DNA of 64,000 nt from JASLDZ01 sp965199975 (lineage in GTDB: Bacteria; Pseudomonadota; Alphaproteobacteria; Caulobacterales; Caulobacteraceae). The DNA lies in NCBI GenBank assembly GCA_965199975.1, contig OZ241340.1:2356001-2420000 (forward strand). Reading direction: 5' to 3'. The notes beneath the pieces were generated by a model. The model was not told the origin of the DNA and made no database searches. It saw only the letters and a list, made by a program, of their open reading frames with translations. A program made the translations under genes and the position numbers. Shown here piece by piece: positions 33,111 to 41,050 of this stretch (position 1 is the first letter of the stretch; each line of letters begins with the position of its first letter).

Positions 33111-33158
33111 GGTGCGAGACCTCGGTGAGTTCCGGCGCCAGACGTAGTCCGCGGTTGG

Positions 33159-33890
33159 TTAACGCTCCGCTTCCGCTGCGGCGAGCGCGGGCAGCGCCTG
33201 GCTGCGCTTGGCGTCCAGGTACGCGGCGGAGGTGGGGCGCAGGTCGTCGTCGAGATCGACCACCAGCGGATTGCCGGTGGGGATCTCCACGCCGGGAATC
33301 GCCTCGTCGCAGACGGCGAACAGGTGCTTCACGATCGCGCGCAGGGAGTTGCCGTGCGCGGCCACCAGCACGGCCTCTCCCGCCTCCAGCCTCGGCGCGA
33401 TCGCCGCCTCCCAGTACGGCAGGGTGCGCTCCAGCGTGGTCTTCAGGCTCTCCGTGTCGGGAACGGCCACGCCCGCGTAGCGGCGCTCGGCGGCGAAGTC
33501 GTAGGCGCCGCCGGGGGCCAGCGGCGGCGGCGGCGTGTCGTAGGCGCGGCGCCACACGTGCACCTGCTCGGCCCCGTAGCGCTCGACGGTGGCCGCCTTG
33601 TCCAGGCCGGTGAGGCCGCCGTAGTGGCGCTCGTTCAGCCGCCAGTCCTTCTCCATGGGAACCCACAGCTGGCCGGAGAGGCGCAACGCCATGTTGGCGG
33701 TGCGGATGGCGCGGGTCAGCACGGAGGTGAAGGCGTGGTCGAAGGCGATCCCCGCCTCCCCGATCAGCCGCCCCGCCTTCTCGGCCTCCGCCACCCCCTG
33801 CGCCGTGAGGTCCACGTCCACCCAGCCGGTGAAGCGGTTCTCCAGGTTCCAGGCGCTCTGGCCGTGGCGCAGGAGGACGAGGCGGGGCAT
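33159..33890 (-). CDS. gpmA: 2,3-bisphosphoglycerate-dependent phosphoglycerate mutase
   Basis: 243 residues. The catalytic histidine is in LLRHGQSAWNLENRFTGW, the phospho-transfer partner region in RLNERHYGGLTGLDKA and the second histidine in LVAAHGNSLRAIVKHL. It interconverts 3- and 2-phosphoglycerate in glycolysis. The ATG at 33890 fits the family; 102 upstream residues of the open frame are antisense noise. Confidence 0.93.
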   Translation of the reverse strand: MPRLVLLRHGQSAWNLENRFTGWVDVDLTAQGVAEAEKAGRLIGEAGIAFDHAFTSVLTRAIRTANMALRLSGQLWVPMEKDWRLNERHYGGLTGLDKAATVERYGAEQVHVWRRAYDTPPPPLAPGGAYDFAAERRYAGVAVPDTESLKTTLERTLPYWEAAIAPRLEAGEAVLVAAHGNSLRAIVKHLFAVCDEAIPGVEIPTGNPLVVDLDDDLRPTSAAYLDAKRSQALPALAAAEAER

Positions 33891-34007
33891 GGCGGCTCCT
33901 GGCCCGACCGCGAGGGCGCGGCGGCGGCCGACCGGGCTAGGACCCGCCCCGCGTGCGGTCAAGCCGCGCTTCCGCCCGGGCGCCGGAGGCGCTAGAGCGC
34001 AGCCCCC

Positions 34008-34283
34008 ATGTCGGACCGCGTGTTCTTCTCCCTGGCGGGCCTCGCCGCCGTGCTCATCATCGCGCTGGCGCTGGTGTGGCCGCAGGGGCTGGGCGCCCGC
34101 TCGCCCTGGCCGTTCCGCCAGCCGCTGGGACCGGTCGACCCGGAGGTGGCAGCCGCCGCCCGCGCCGCCGCCGCGCGCAAGCCGCAGCGACCGCACTTCG
34201 AGCGCCCCCCGCCGCCCGGCTCGCCGGCGCTGCGCCCCGCGCGCGCCCTGCCCGCCATCCCCGCCCCGGGCGGCCAGCCGTGA
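34008..34283 (+). CDS. Small single-span membrane protein upstream of kdsD
   Basis: 91 residues. One N-terminal transmembrane segment (VFFSLAGLAAVLIIALALVWP) is followed by a Pro/Ala/Arg-rich periplasmic tail (RPHFERPPPPGSPALRPARAL). The stop overlaps the GTG of kdsD by 4 bases, tying it to LPS precursor synthesis by operon. Function unknown; likely inner-membrane. Confidence 0.72.
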   Translation: MSDRVFFSLAGLAAVLIIALALVWPQGLGARSPWPFRQPLGPVDPEVAAAARAAAARKPQRPHFERPPPPGSPALRPARALPAIPAPGGQP

Positions 34284-35233
34284 GCGACGCCCTGGCCGTG
34301 GCGCGGCGCGTGCTGGCCTGCGAGGCCGACGCCCTGCGCACCCTCGCCGACGCCCTGGACGACGGCTTCGTGCGCGCGGTGGAGGTCATCGCCGCAGCCC
34401 CCGGCCGGGTGGTGTGCACGGGCGTGGGCAAGAGCGGCCACGTGGGGCGCAAGGTGGCCTCCACCCTCGCCTCCACCGGCACCCCGGCCCTCTTCGTGCA
34501 CGCCACCGAGGCCAGCCACGGCGACCTGGGCATGATCGGCGCGGGAGACGTGGTGCTGGCGCTCTCCCGCTCGGGCGAGACGCGCGAGCTGGCCGACGTG
34601 GTGGCCTACTGCGCCCGCTTCGCCATCCCGCTGATCGCCGCCACCTGCGCGCGCGACAGCACCCTGGCCCGCGCCGCCGACGTGCTGCTGGCCCTGCCCG
34701 ACCTGGCGGAGGCGGCCGAGGGGGTGGACGCCCCCACCACCTCCACCACCCTGCAGATGGCGCTGGGCGACGCCCTGGCCGTGGCGCTCCTGGAGCGGCG
34801 CGGCTTCACCCCCCACGAGTTCCGCGCCTTCCATCCCGGCGGCAAGCTCGGCGCAGCCCTGCGCACGGCGGCCGAGCTCATGCACGGGCCGGCCGAGCTC
34901 CCCCTGGCGCAGGCCGCGACCTGCATGCGCGAGGCGCTCCTGGTGATGACCGAGAAGCGCTTCGGCGTGCTGGGCGTGCTCGACGCGGAGGGGCGCCTCG
35001 ACGGCGTCGTCACCGACGGCGACCTGCGTCGCCACATGGACGGCCTGCTCACCCACACCGCCGGCGAGGTGATGACCCGCGCGCCCCTGACCCTGGCCTC
35101 CGACGCCTTGGCCGGCGAGGCCCTGCGCCTGATGAACGAACGCGCCGTCACCGTCCTCTTCGTCACCGACGCCGAGCGCCGCCCGCTCGGCGTGCTGCAC
35201 ATCCACGACCTGCTGCGCGCGGGCGTGCTCTAG
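34280..35233 (+). CDS. kdsD: D-arabinose 5-phosphate isomerase
   Basis: 317 residues. An N-terminal SIS domain (VVCTGVGKSGHVGRKVASTLASTGTPA; HGDLGMIGAGDVVLALSRSGET; TTSTTLQMALGDALAV) is followed by FHPGGKLGA and two CBS domains (GRLDGVVTDGDLRRHM; RRPLGVLHIHDLLRAGVL). It makes arabinose 5-phosphate for KdsA, so Kdo synthesis is split between two sites in this window. Its stop codon shares a CTAG with the convergent terminase stop. Confidence 0.93.
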   Translation: MSDALAVARRVLACEADALRTLADALDDGFVRAVEVIAAAPGRVVCTGVGKSGHVGRKVASTLASTGTPALFVHATEASHGDLGMIGAGDVVLALSRSGETRELADVVAYCARFAIPLIAATCARDSTLARAADVLLALPDLAEAAEGVDAPTTSTTLQMALGDALAVALLERRGFTPHEFRAFHPGGKLGAALRTAAELMHGPAELPLAQAATCMREALLVMTEKRFGVLGVLDAEGRLDGVVTDGDLRRHMDGLLTHTAGEVMTRAPLTLASDALAGEALRLMNERAVTVLFVTDAERRPLGVLHIHDLLRAGVL

Positions 35234-36708
35234 AGCGCCGTGATCCGGGGGCCGTCGCGGCGGTCGAGCATGAGGGCGCTCAGGCCCCACACCAGGGCGT
35301 CGGCCCGGTCGGGGGAGGCGCGGCCGCGCTCGCGACCGGTCCCCAGCAGCAGCAGCTGGTCCTCCAGCGCGCCCAGCCCCGGAGCGTGCGCCACCCGCCC
35401 CTGCTCATAGAGCAGCGCCACGGGCTCGGCGCGCGCGGCCTTGCCCTCGCTGGCGTGCACCAGGCGGATGGGCGCCTCGATCCCCGCGGTCTTGAGCACG
35501 GTGCGCACCATCTCGCCGCCCTGGTTGGCCTCGGCCACCACCTGCACCGGCCCCAGCCGCGCCGCCGCCTCGGCCGCCGCCGCCGCGCGCCCGGCCCAGC
35601 TCAGCGGCGAGAGCCCGGCCACCGTGTCGTCGGCCAGCACGAAGGCGCGGCCGCCGGAGCGGGCGACCGTCACCACCCCGCAGGCCGCGCCGTCGAGCCC
35701 GGCGGGCGGGTCCACCGCCACCGCCAGCCGGTCGAAGCGCTCGGGCGCGCCCTCCGCCCACGCCGCCCTCGCGCGCGCCAGCTTGTCGGCGCGGAACACC
35801 GCCCCCTGCAGCGCCTCGAGCACCTCCCCGTCGATCTCCTGGCGCTCCAGCCGGGTGCCGCCGTAGAGCGCGCGCAGCCCCTCCACGAACCCCGGCGAGA
35901 GGTTGCGCGCGTTGTCCAGCGCCGAGCCGCGGGTGGAGACCAGCCCCGCCTCCCCCATCAGCTCGCGCAGCACGGCGATCGGCTTGGGCGTGGTGGAGAG
36001 CATCAGGCGCGGGTCCTTCCCCAGGCGCAGGCCCAGCCGCAGCTGGGCGAGGGTGTCGGCGGGATGCGCCCAGGCGCAGACTTCATCGGCCCAGGCGGTG
36101 TGGAACTGCGGGCCGCGCAGGCCGTCCGGGTCCTCGGCCGTGAACACGAACCCGATCGCCCCGTTGGGCCACACCAGCCGCCGGCGCGAGGGCTCGTAGC
36201 GGGGCAGGCCCCCCTCCGGCCCGAAGGCCGCGCCCAGCCCCCGCAGCCCCGACGGCCCCTCGATCATCACCTCGCGCACGTCCGCGTAGGTCGGCCCCAC
36301 GAGCGCGAGCCGCCCCACCTCGCACGCGCGGCCGGCCAGCCACGCCGCCCCCGCCAGCGTCTTGCCCGCCCCGCGCCCGCCCAGGAACAGCCAGCTGCGC
36401 CACGCCCCCTGCGGAGGCTGCTGCGCGGCACGCAGCTCCGGACGGTCCGGCAGCGGCGCGGCTTCGGGGATCTCCACCGGCTCGAGCGCGCGCGGCGGCT
36501 CCGGCCGCATGTCGCGGTACACCCCGCGCTTGAACCGCTGCGCCGCCACCGTGGAGGGCGACACCCGCAGGCGCGCGGCGATGCGCGCATCGCTCATGCC
36601 CTTGAGGAACCACTGCATGGCCTCAAGCCACTGCGCCTCGCCCACCGAACAGTTGGGGATGCGCCGCGCGGGAGGATCGGGGACGAGCTCGGTCATGCCC
36701 ACGATCAT
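35230..36708 (-). CDS. Orphan large terminase (phage/GTA type) with N-terminal HTH
   Basis: About 492 residues. An N-terminal helix-turn-helix (QWLEAMQWFLKGMSDARIAARLRVSPSTV, residues ~26-56), resembling a small-terminase or homeodomain-like module, precedes a TerL ATPase: WLFLGGRGAGKTLAG (Walker A), LVGPTYADVREVMIEGPSGL, then WADEVCAWAHPADTLAQLRLGLRLGKDPRLMLSTTPKP. An RNase-H-like nuclease domain (VAVDPPAGLDG; EANQGGEMVRTVLK; SPDRADALVWGLSAL) completes it. This is the GTA/HK97-like (COG5323) type. No portal, capsid or tail genes are near: kdsD is convergent downstream. Start may be 36708 or 36696; neither has a strong ribosome site. Confidence 0.85.
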   Translation of the reverse strand: MIVGMTELVPDPPARRIPNCSVGEAQWLEAMQWFLKGMSDARIAARLRVSPSTVAAQRFKRGVYRDMRPEPPRALEPVEIPEAAPLPDRPELRAAQQPPQGAWRSWLFLGGRGAGKTLAGAAWLAGRACEVGRLALVGPTYADVREVMIEGPSGLRGLGAAFGPEGGLPRYEPSRRRLVWPNGAIGFVFTAEDPDGLRGPQFHTAWADEVCAWAHPADTLAQLRLGLRLGKDPRLMLSTTPKPIAVLRELMGEAGLVSTRGSALDNARNLSPGFVEGLRALYGGTRLERQEIDGEVLEALQGAVFRADKLARARAAWAEGAPERFDRLAVAVDPPAGLDGAACGVVTVARSGGRAFVLADDTVAGLSPLSWAGRAAAAAEAAARLGPVQVVAEANQGGEMVRTVLKTAGIEAPIRLVHASEGKAARAEPVALLYEQGRVAHAPGLGALEDQLLLLGTGRERGRASPDRADALVWGLSALMLDRRDGPRITAL

Positions 36709-36853
36709 GCGGGCACAGCCAGGCGCGGGGGACAGATGCGCGCCGTTCCCCCGCGAGTCCCCCCATCCACGGGGCGGGCGTAGACTGGCGTCACGGGCCG
36801 AGAGCGTCGCGTACGCGGCCCGGCGGGGAGCGCTGCGCGCCGGCTGCGCCGGG

Positions 36854-37280
36854 GCCGCCGTGCTCGGGCGCGTCAAGGCGCGCTGCGCTCTTCGGCCTTG
36901 ACCCGCCCTGCGCTGCGACGGCTGACGGATGGTCGCGACGCAGGGCGTCCTGTTGATTCTCGACCCGCCTGCGGCGCGTCGAACACTGGGCTGCATGCCT
37001 GCCGCCGCGGAGGCCAGGGCGGCGCGATCTTTCCCCCCATTGCGCGGAGGACAAGGGCAGGCGCGGGAGCCAACGGAGTGGCCTCCGGCGGCGTGCAGGG
37101 CGCCGAGCCGGCCGTTCGACGCAGGTCGTGGAGCCAGGCCCCGGCGGTCCCCAGCTCGATGTTCGACGCGGCTGCAGGCCAAGTCGAAACCTATCGGGAC
37201 GCTCAACGTCCCGACCCCTCCGGTCAGCCGCCGGGAGCGGGGCGGGTCCAGGCCGAAGAGCGCAGCGCGCCTTGACGCGC
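36854..37280. repeat. Extragenic inverted-repeat element, copy 1
   Basis: A ~427-bp unit whose ends are homologous inverted arms of ~130-150 bp: arm A (+) 36854-~37005 and arm B (-) ~37150-37280. Both arms start CGCGTCAAGGCGCGCTGCGC (B read on the minus strand), then a TTCGGCCT(T/G)GACCCGCC block, GGCTGAC and a GTCGAACA block. The middle ~145 bp is different. A second element of the same architecture is at 60636-61067. It fills the gap between terminase and the dpnI-like gene and has no credible ORF. Confidence 0.75.
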
Positions 37281-37317
37281 CCCGCTCCCGGTGGCGCCCA
37301 GCCCCACCGATGAGGGA

Positions 37318-37471
37318 CTCCCTTCCCCCCCGATGGGGGAAGGGCCGGGGATGGCGGTGGAGGCGGGACGCCGGTGATGAGGGCGAGGAGACGTCGCCTC
37401 TCCAGCATCCCCACCCACCGTCGCGTCCACACCCCCATCCCCCGCCCTTCCCCCATCGAGGGGGAAGGGAG
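37318..37471. repeat. Palindromic CCCTTCCCCC repeat pair
   Basis: CTCCCTTCCCCC...GGGGGAAGGG at 37318-37344 and its near-perfect reverse complement at 37445-37471. The arms extend inward to ~48 bp with lower identity (CCGGGGATGGCGGTGG vs CCACACCCCCATCCCC). The right arm ends directly at the stop of the dpnI-like gene, so it could act as its terminator. Similar sequences are widely scattered in high-GC Alphaproteobacteria. Confidence 0.75.
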
Positions 37472-38261
37472 CTATCGCCGCACCAGCCGGTAGCGCCCCC
37501 GCCCCTCGAACACGACCAGCCCCGCGTCGCGCAGCGCCTGCAGCTGCTGTCTGATCTTGGGTCGCACGTTGCGGTCGCCCGGATAGAGCGCGGCCAGCCG
37601 CGCCTCGAAGCCGTACATGTCGTCCAGGGTGAACCCGCCCGAAGGCGCCTCGCGCCCGAGCCGCTCGGCGCACTTGCGGCGCCTCGATCAGCCCACCCCC
37701 GCGCCCCCGTCCCCGCCGCGCGCAGGAACAGGGTCTTGGCTGGAAGCGGGCCAGCACCTCGGCCTTGGGCAGGGCCACGCCCTCGCGGATCACCGCCACC
37801 CTGCCGGCCTCGGGAACCTCGCCCAGCAGGATGTTGCAGCCCACCCAGCCCGCCCGCCGCGCCGTCGGCGCGAGCGGCCTGCGCCGCTCGATCACCTCCG
37901 GCGTGAAGAACTGCTTCGGCACGACGATCAGGTCGGACACGCGCGACCGCCGCCGGTCGTAGCGCATGACCAGGAGGTTGGGGTTGTTCTGCGCCTGCAG
38001 GCGCGCCGTCATGGTCGCCCACGCCCCGTCCACCACCCGCGCGCCGAGGCGCGCCTTCTGGCTCTTGAGCTCGTACTCCTCGGAGCCCGTGTCGCAGAGG
38101 AAGTCGGCCACCGGCCGGTTGGCGGCGAAGCGCGAGATCGGCTGCGCCCCACAGTTCGGACAGAACAGCGAGGCCGCGACGCGGGCTACTGAATGGTCTA
38201 CTCTCGCGTAAAAGTGTTCCGCATTCAGCCGAATGGCTTGTTCTACGGAAGTATTTGACAA
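37472..38261 (-). pseudogene. DpnI-family restriction endonuclease, frameshifted
   Basis: Residues 1-~180 from TTG 38261 clearly match DpnI: FCPNCGAQPISRF, NRPVADFLCDTGSEEYELKS, DGAWATMTARLQAQNNPN, then IVVPKQFFTPEVIERRRPLAPTARRAGWVGCNI. Catalytic residues sit at the DpnI positions (D53, E64, K66). Downstream the frame breaks. TLFLRAAG...RGW is in a second frame, and the C-terminal winged-helix (FTLDDMYGFEARLAALYPGDRNVRPKIRQQLQALRDAGLVVFEGRGRYR) is in a third, ending TAG at 37472. The indels lie at ~37740, ~37692 and ~37680. DpnI cuts Dam-methylated GATC. The zinc site is also altered: the fourth Cys of DpnI is Gly (CDTG). Confidence 0.85.
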
Positions 38262-38409
38262 CTGGCAGCCGACACATACCTCGTCGCTGCGCGAATGCGA
38301 TCTTCCGCAATCTCACGTTCTGCACTTTACAACCTGGGCGGGCGAAGCTAATCCTGGCGCTCCGTCACGGCTTGCCGCTGTCTACCAGGGTACAAGTGGG
38401 GCATTTATA

Positions 38410-39798
38410 ATGAATGTAAACCTTGGGTTTAGGGTAATAAATGCTAGGTCTTTCGCAGATTCCGGCCTGCTTCCCGTTCGACCTATAACAATATTGCTAG
38501 GTGAGAATAGTAGCGGAAAGACTTCGTTTTTTGCTTTGCTTTATGAGACTATGCGAGAGTTTGCTTTTACGTCGGGTCAACAGAACTACTTTGATCTAGG
38601 TTCGTTTGAGGAGATTGTCCATAATCCTGAAGGTAAAGAACTGAAACAAGCTTCGTATGGAGTTCAAGTCAGATTTGAAACTGATTTGACCGGGACGAAG
38701 TTTGAAGACTTTGAGTCTGATAGGTTCTTAGATATCATAGAAATGTACAAAGAGGAAAAGGGTAAAAGATATACCAACGCGGCTACGCTTTCTCTTGCCG
38801 GGACCTTTGTAAACTTTAACCTAGATGGTGAGGAGGTTGTTGCAGAGTACAAGTATAAAGACGCGCAAGCAATTTTGCGATGTAAACCTTCGGAGAAACG
38901 GCCGCTAAGGCTTGATCACCCGTTTCTCTTGAAGCGTTTGCTTGACTTGGTTTCAAGCACTCTTGATCCGGACAACAAAGAGTCGACGCTCGCTTCATTA
39001 GAAAGCGAGCACGATGTAGACCGCCGCTATGCAAGTAACAGCGTAGGTGCAATGGGTGGGTATCTTCAGCACATCATGAATAATGTCGATTGGAAGATTA
39101 CCCCTACAACCGCTATAAGATCAGCTCCGCGACGTGTCTATCTTCCAAGCCCGGGATCTCATCGGGAGAGTTCAGAAGACAGAACGCCAGCCATACTAAA
39201 TAGCCTGCGGCAATATGAGCCCCAAAGATGGGAGCAGCTGAGACGAGGCCTAAAGGAGTTCGGTGACTCATCAGGCTTGTTTAACGACATTGACGTAAAA
39301 TCTCTGAGGAGTCGAGGTTCATCAAGTCCATTCGAGATTATAGTTAAAAGGGGCGGGGTGGAGACAAATATCATTGACATGGGCTACGGGATTAGCCAGG
39401 TTATACCGTTTATATGCGACATACTGCTTTATTCTTCGGAGGTTGCTGCGCCTAACTCGTACCAGATATTTTACGTTCAACAACCTGAAACTCATCTCCA
39501 CCCCACAGCTCAGGCAGCGCTAGGTACGTTTTTTTACCAGCTATCTACGAGGCCGGGCGTCAGCGTTATCCTTGAGACGCATAGCGACTTTATTGTAGAT
39601 CGCCTCAGACAAGAATTGAGGCGAGACAAAGTAGACAGATCAGGAGATTTTTCACTTTTGTTTTTCGAAAATATAAAAGGTGTTTCAACTGCCCACTCGA
39701 TTGAAGTTGATAAACAAGGAAATGTTCATAACGCTCCAGAGGGGTACCGAGAATTTTTTGTTCGTGAAGAGCTCAATAATCTAATTGGATTATCTTAA
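38410..39798 (+). CDS. ABC-type AAA ATPase of a two-gene defence-like module
   Basis: 462 residues, AT-rich (a sampled 60-base line has 38% G+C). Walker A is GENSSGKTS (residues 31-39), preceded by the AAA_15/AAA_21 opening FRVINARSFADSG. The ABC signature region is DMGYGISQVIPF (~323), Walker B is FYVQQPETHLHPTAQ (~355-369), and a switch His in VILETHSDFIVDRLR (391) follows. This is the OLD/RecF-like class used in many anti-phage systems as a sensor-motor. No TOPRIM domain is present. The start ATG 38410 is the first with a plausible ribosome site (GTGGGG). Its stop overlaps the nuclease gene by one base (TAATG). Confidence 0.82.
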   Translation: MNVNLGFRVINARSFADSGLLPVRPITILLGENSSGKTSFFALLYETMREFAFTSGQQNYFDLGSFEEIVHNPEGKELKQASYGVQVRFETDLTGTKFEDFESDRFLDIIEMYKEEKGKRYTNAATLSLAGTFVNFNLDGEEVVAEYKYKDAQAILRCKPSEKRPLRLDHPFLLKRLLDLVSSTLDPDNKESTLASLESEHDVDRRYASNSVGAMGGYLQHIMNNVDWKITPTTAIRSAPRRVYLPSPGSHRESSEDRTPAILNSLRQYEPQRWEQLRRGLKEFGDSSGLFNDIDVKSLRSRGSSSPFEIIVKRGGVETNIIDMGYGISQVIPFICDILLYSSEVAAPNSYQIFYVQQPETHLHPTAQAALGTFFYQLSTRPGVSVILETHSDFIVDRLRQELRRDKVDRSGDFSLLFFENIKGVSTAHSIEVDKQGNVHNAPEGYREFFVREELNNLIGLS

Positions 39799-40259
39799 TG
39801 TATTTGATTATTGATAATAATGTCACGCATCAATTTGCGGATCCGAACAATCTTGATAGTCTGGCAATTTTACACTGGTCAAAAGGCGCGGGCAAACTCA
39901 TCGCCGGCGGCGAGTTGCTAAGGGAATACAATCCGGAAAATGGTGGCAATACCAAATTTATGAAATTATTTAACGTTCTTCGTAGCGCGGGAAGAGCGCT
40001 AACCTTATCTGATTCAGATGTAGATCAAGTATCAGCAATACTAAAGAGTTCAGGTAAGCTCAGGTCTGATGACTATCATATCATAGCGATCGCCCAACTC
40101 TCTGGCGCTAGGGCCCTTTGGTCAAGAGACAAAAATGCAAGGAAAGACTTTAAGAACAAAGCATTGATAGATCATCCTAGGGGTGTGATTTACTTACCGG
40201 AGGGAAACAATCGCCGTAGGGCGGCTTGCCTTAGAGCGATCTCGCGCGTCTGCACTTAG
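39798..40259 (+). CDS. PIN-like nuclease partner of the AAA ATPase
   Basis: 153 residues. The acidic positions of a PIN domain can be placed: D6 in MYLIIDNNV, E39 or E43 in GGELLREYN, D91/D92 in LRSDDYHIIAIAQ and D111 in ALWSRDKNARKDF. The H-x5-A pattern after DDYH and the SRDKNARKDF ending are typical. It would be the effector of the pair, cleaving RNA when the ATPase is triggered, by analogy with ATPase-plus-nuclease defence modules. Codon use is AT-rich like the ATPase. Not a canonical VapC, and no VapB-like gene is near. Confidence 0.7.
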   Translation: MYLIIDNNVTHQFADPNNLDSLAILHWSKGAGKLIAGGELLREYNPENGGNTKFMKLFNVLRSAGRALTLSDSDVDQVSAILKSSGKLRSDDYHIIAIAQLSGARALWSRDKNARKDFKNKALIDHPRGVIYLPEGNNRRRAACLRAISRVCT

Positions 40260-40271
40260 CTGCCACTCCCA

Positions 40272-40518
40272 TCAACGCCGCCCCTTCCTAAACGCCGCCT
40301 CCCGCTCCTCCCGCGCCGCCTTGCGCAGCCGCTTCGGCTCCGCCGCGTCCACCGCCTCCCCCGCGGGCGTGGCCAGATCGTTGGCGAACTCCAGGTCCAT
40401 CAGCTTCAGCCGCTTGAGTTCGTCGCGCAGGCGCGCGGCGGTCTCGAACTCCAGGTCGGCGGCGGCGCTTTTCGCATGCGGGCTCCGGGTCCTCCGGGGC
40501 AGCCTGGAAGTTGAAGCC
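40272..40518 (-). pseudogene. Duplicated uvrB 3' fragment (left copy)
   Basis: This piece repeats the end of uvrB: it encodes DLEFETAARLRDELKRLKLM and FANDLATPAGEAVDAAEPKRLRK...EEREAAFRKGRR, i.e. the C-terminal UVR domain, with its own TGA. It aligns with 41621-41861 over ~242 bases with scattered substitutions and a small indel zone. It has no start of its own and is preceded directly by the stop of the 176-residue protein at 40519. It marks a duplication boundary rather than a gene. Confidence 0.88.
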
Positions 40519-41049
40519 TCAGCGGGCCGGTGCGGCAGCTGGCGCGGATCGGCGCAGATCGACACAGGCCTGAGGCCTCTCTGCGCGCGTCTCCACCCGC
40601 GCCCAGCAGTTAGCCACCTTCAGGTCCGGCGGGATCACGATCCGCTCGGAGCGGGGCTCGGTGACGCCGTAGCGCAAGAAAGCTTGGATGATCGGGGCGG
40701 CGCGACTGGGGTCGGCGACGGCGCCCGCCTCCATCAGGCGGAAGGCGTCCTCCACACTGCCCGGCGGGCGGGTCGCAGGGCGGGGGTCGGCAAGGCTGCG
40801 GATCAGCAAGGCGCCGGCCTGGGCGTCCCCGTCGGCCGGGCTCCGCTGGAAGCGGCGTACCGCGGCGGTGGCCGACACCCAATCCGACCGGGGGCCGCCG
40901 TTCAGCGCCTGGTTCACCGCGCGCGCCTTATCGGCCTCCCGGCCACCTTCGAGGCCTTGCGCAGCCCCGAACACGGCCACGCCGCCGACGACCAGCGCGA
41001 CAGCCGCCACGCCTCCGACGACCAGCTTGTTCAAACTACCGCGCGCCAT
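40519..41049 (-). CDS. Exported or anchored hypothetical protein paired with a zincin
   Basis: 176 residues. An N-terminal hydrophobic segment (LVVGGVAAVALVVGGVAVFGAA) acts as signal or anchor. The rest is soluble, Ala/Arg-rich, with no motif I recognise; it ends near CWARVETRAERPQACVDLRR (two cysteines). It starts 1 base after the zincin stop, so it is translated together with it, and its stop abuts the uvrB duplication. An immunity or accessory role is inferred from pairing only. Confidence 0.62.
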   Translation of the reverse strand: MARGSLNKLVVGGVAAVALVVGGVAVFGAAQGLEGGREADKARAVNQALNGGPRSDWVSATAAVRRFQRSPADGDAQAGALLIRSLADPRPATRPPGSVEDAFRLMEAGAVADPSRAAPIIQAFLRYGVTEPRSERIVIPPDLKVANCWARVETRAERPQACVDLRRSAPAAAPAR

Positions 41050-41050
41050 C

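Noticed and set aside
32343..33128. Plus-strand repeat-rich ORF (VGAGEVG repeats)
   Set aside because: It is the complement of the pentapeptide repeat gene; periodic codons create a repetitive shadow.
38410..40259. Identification as Gabija, PARIS or Septu
   Set aside because: No TOPRIM domain after the ATPase, no UvrD-like helicase, no DUF4435 and no HNH protein; the second gene looks PIN-like.
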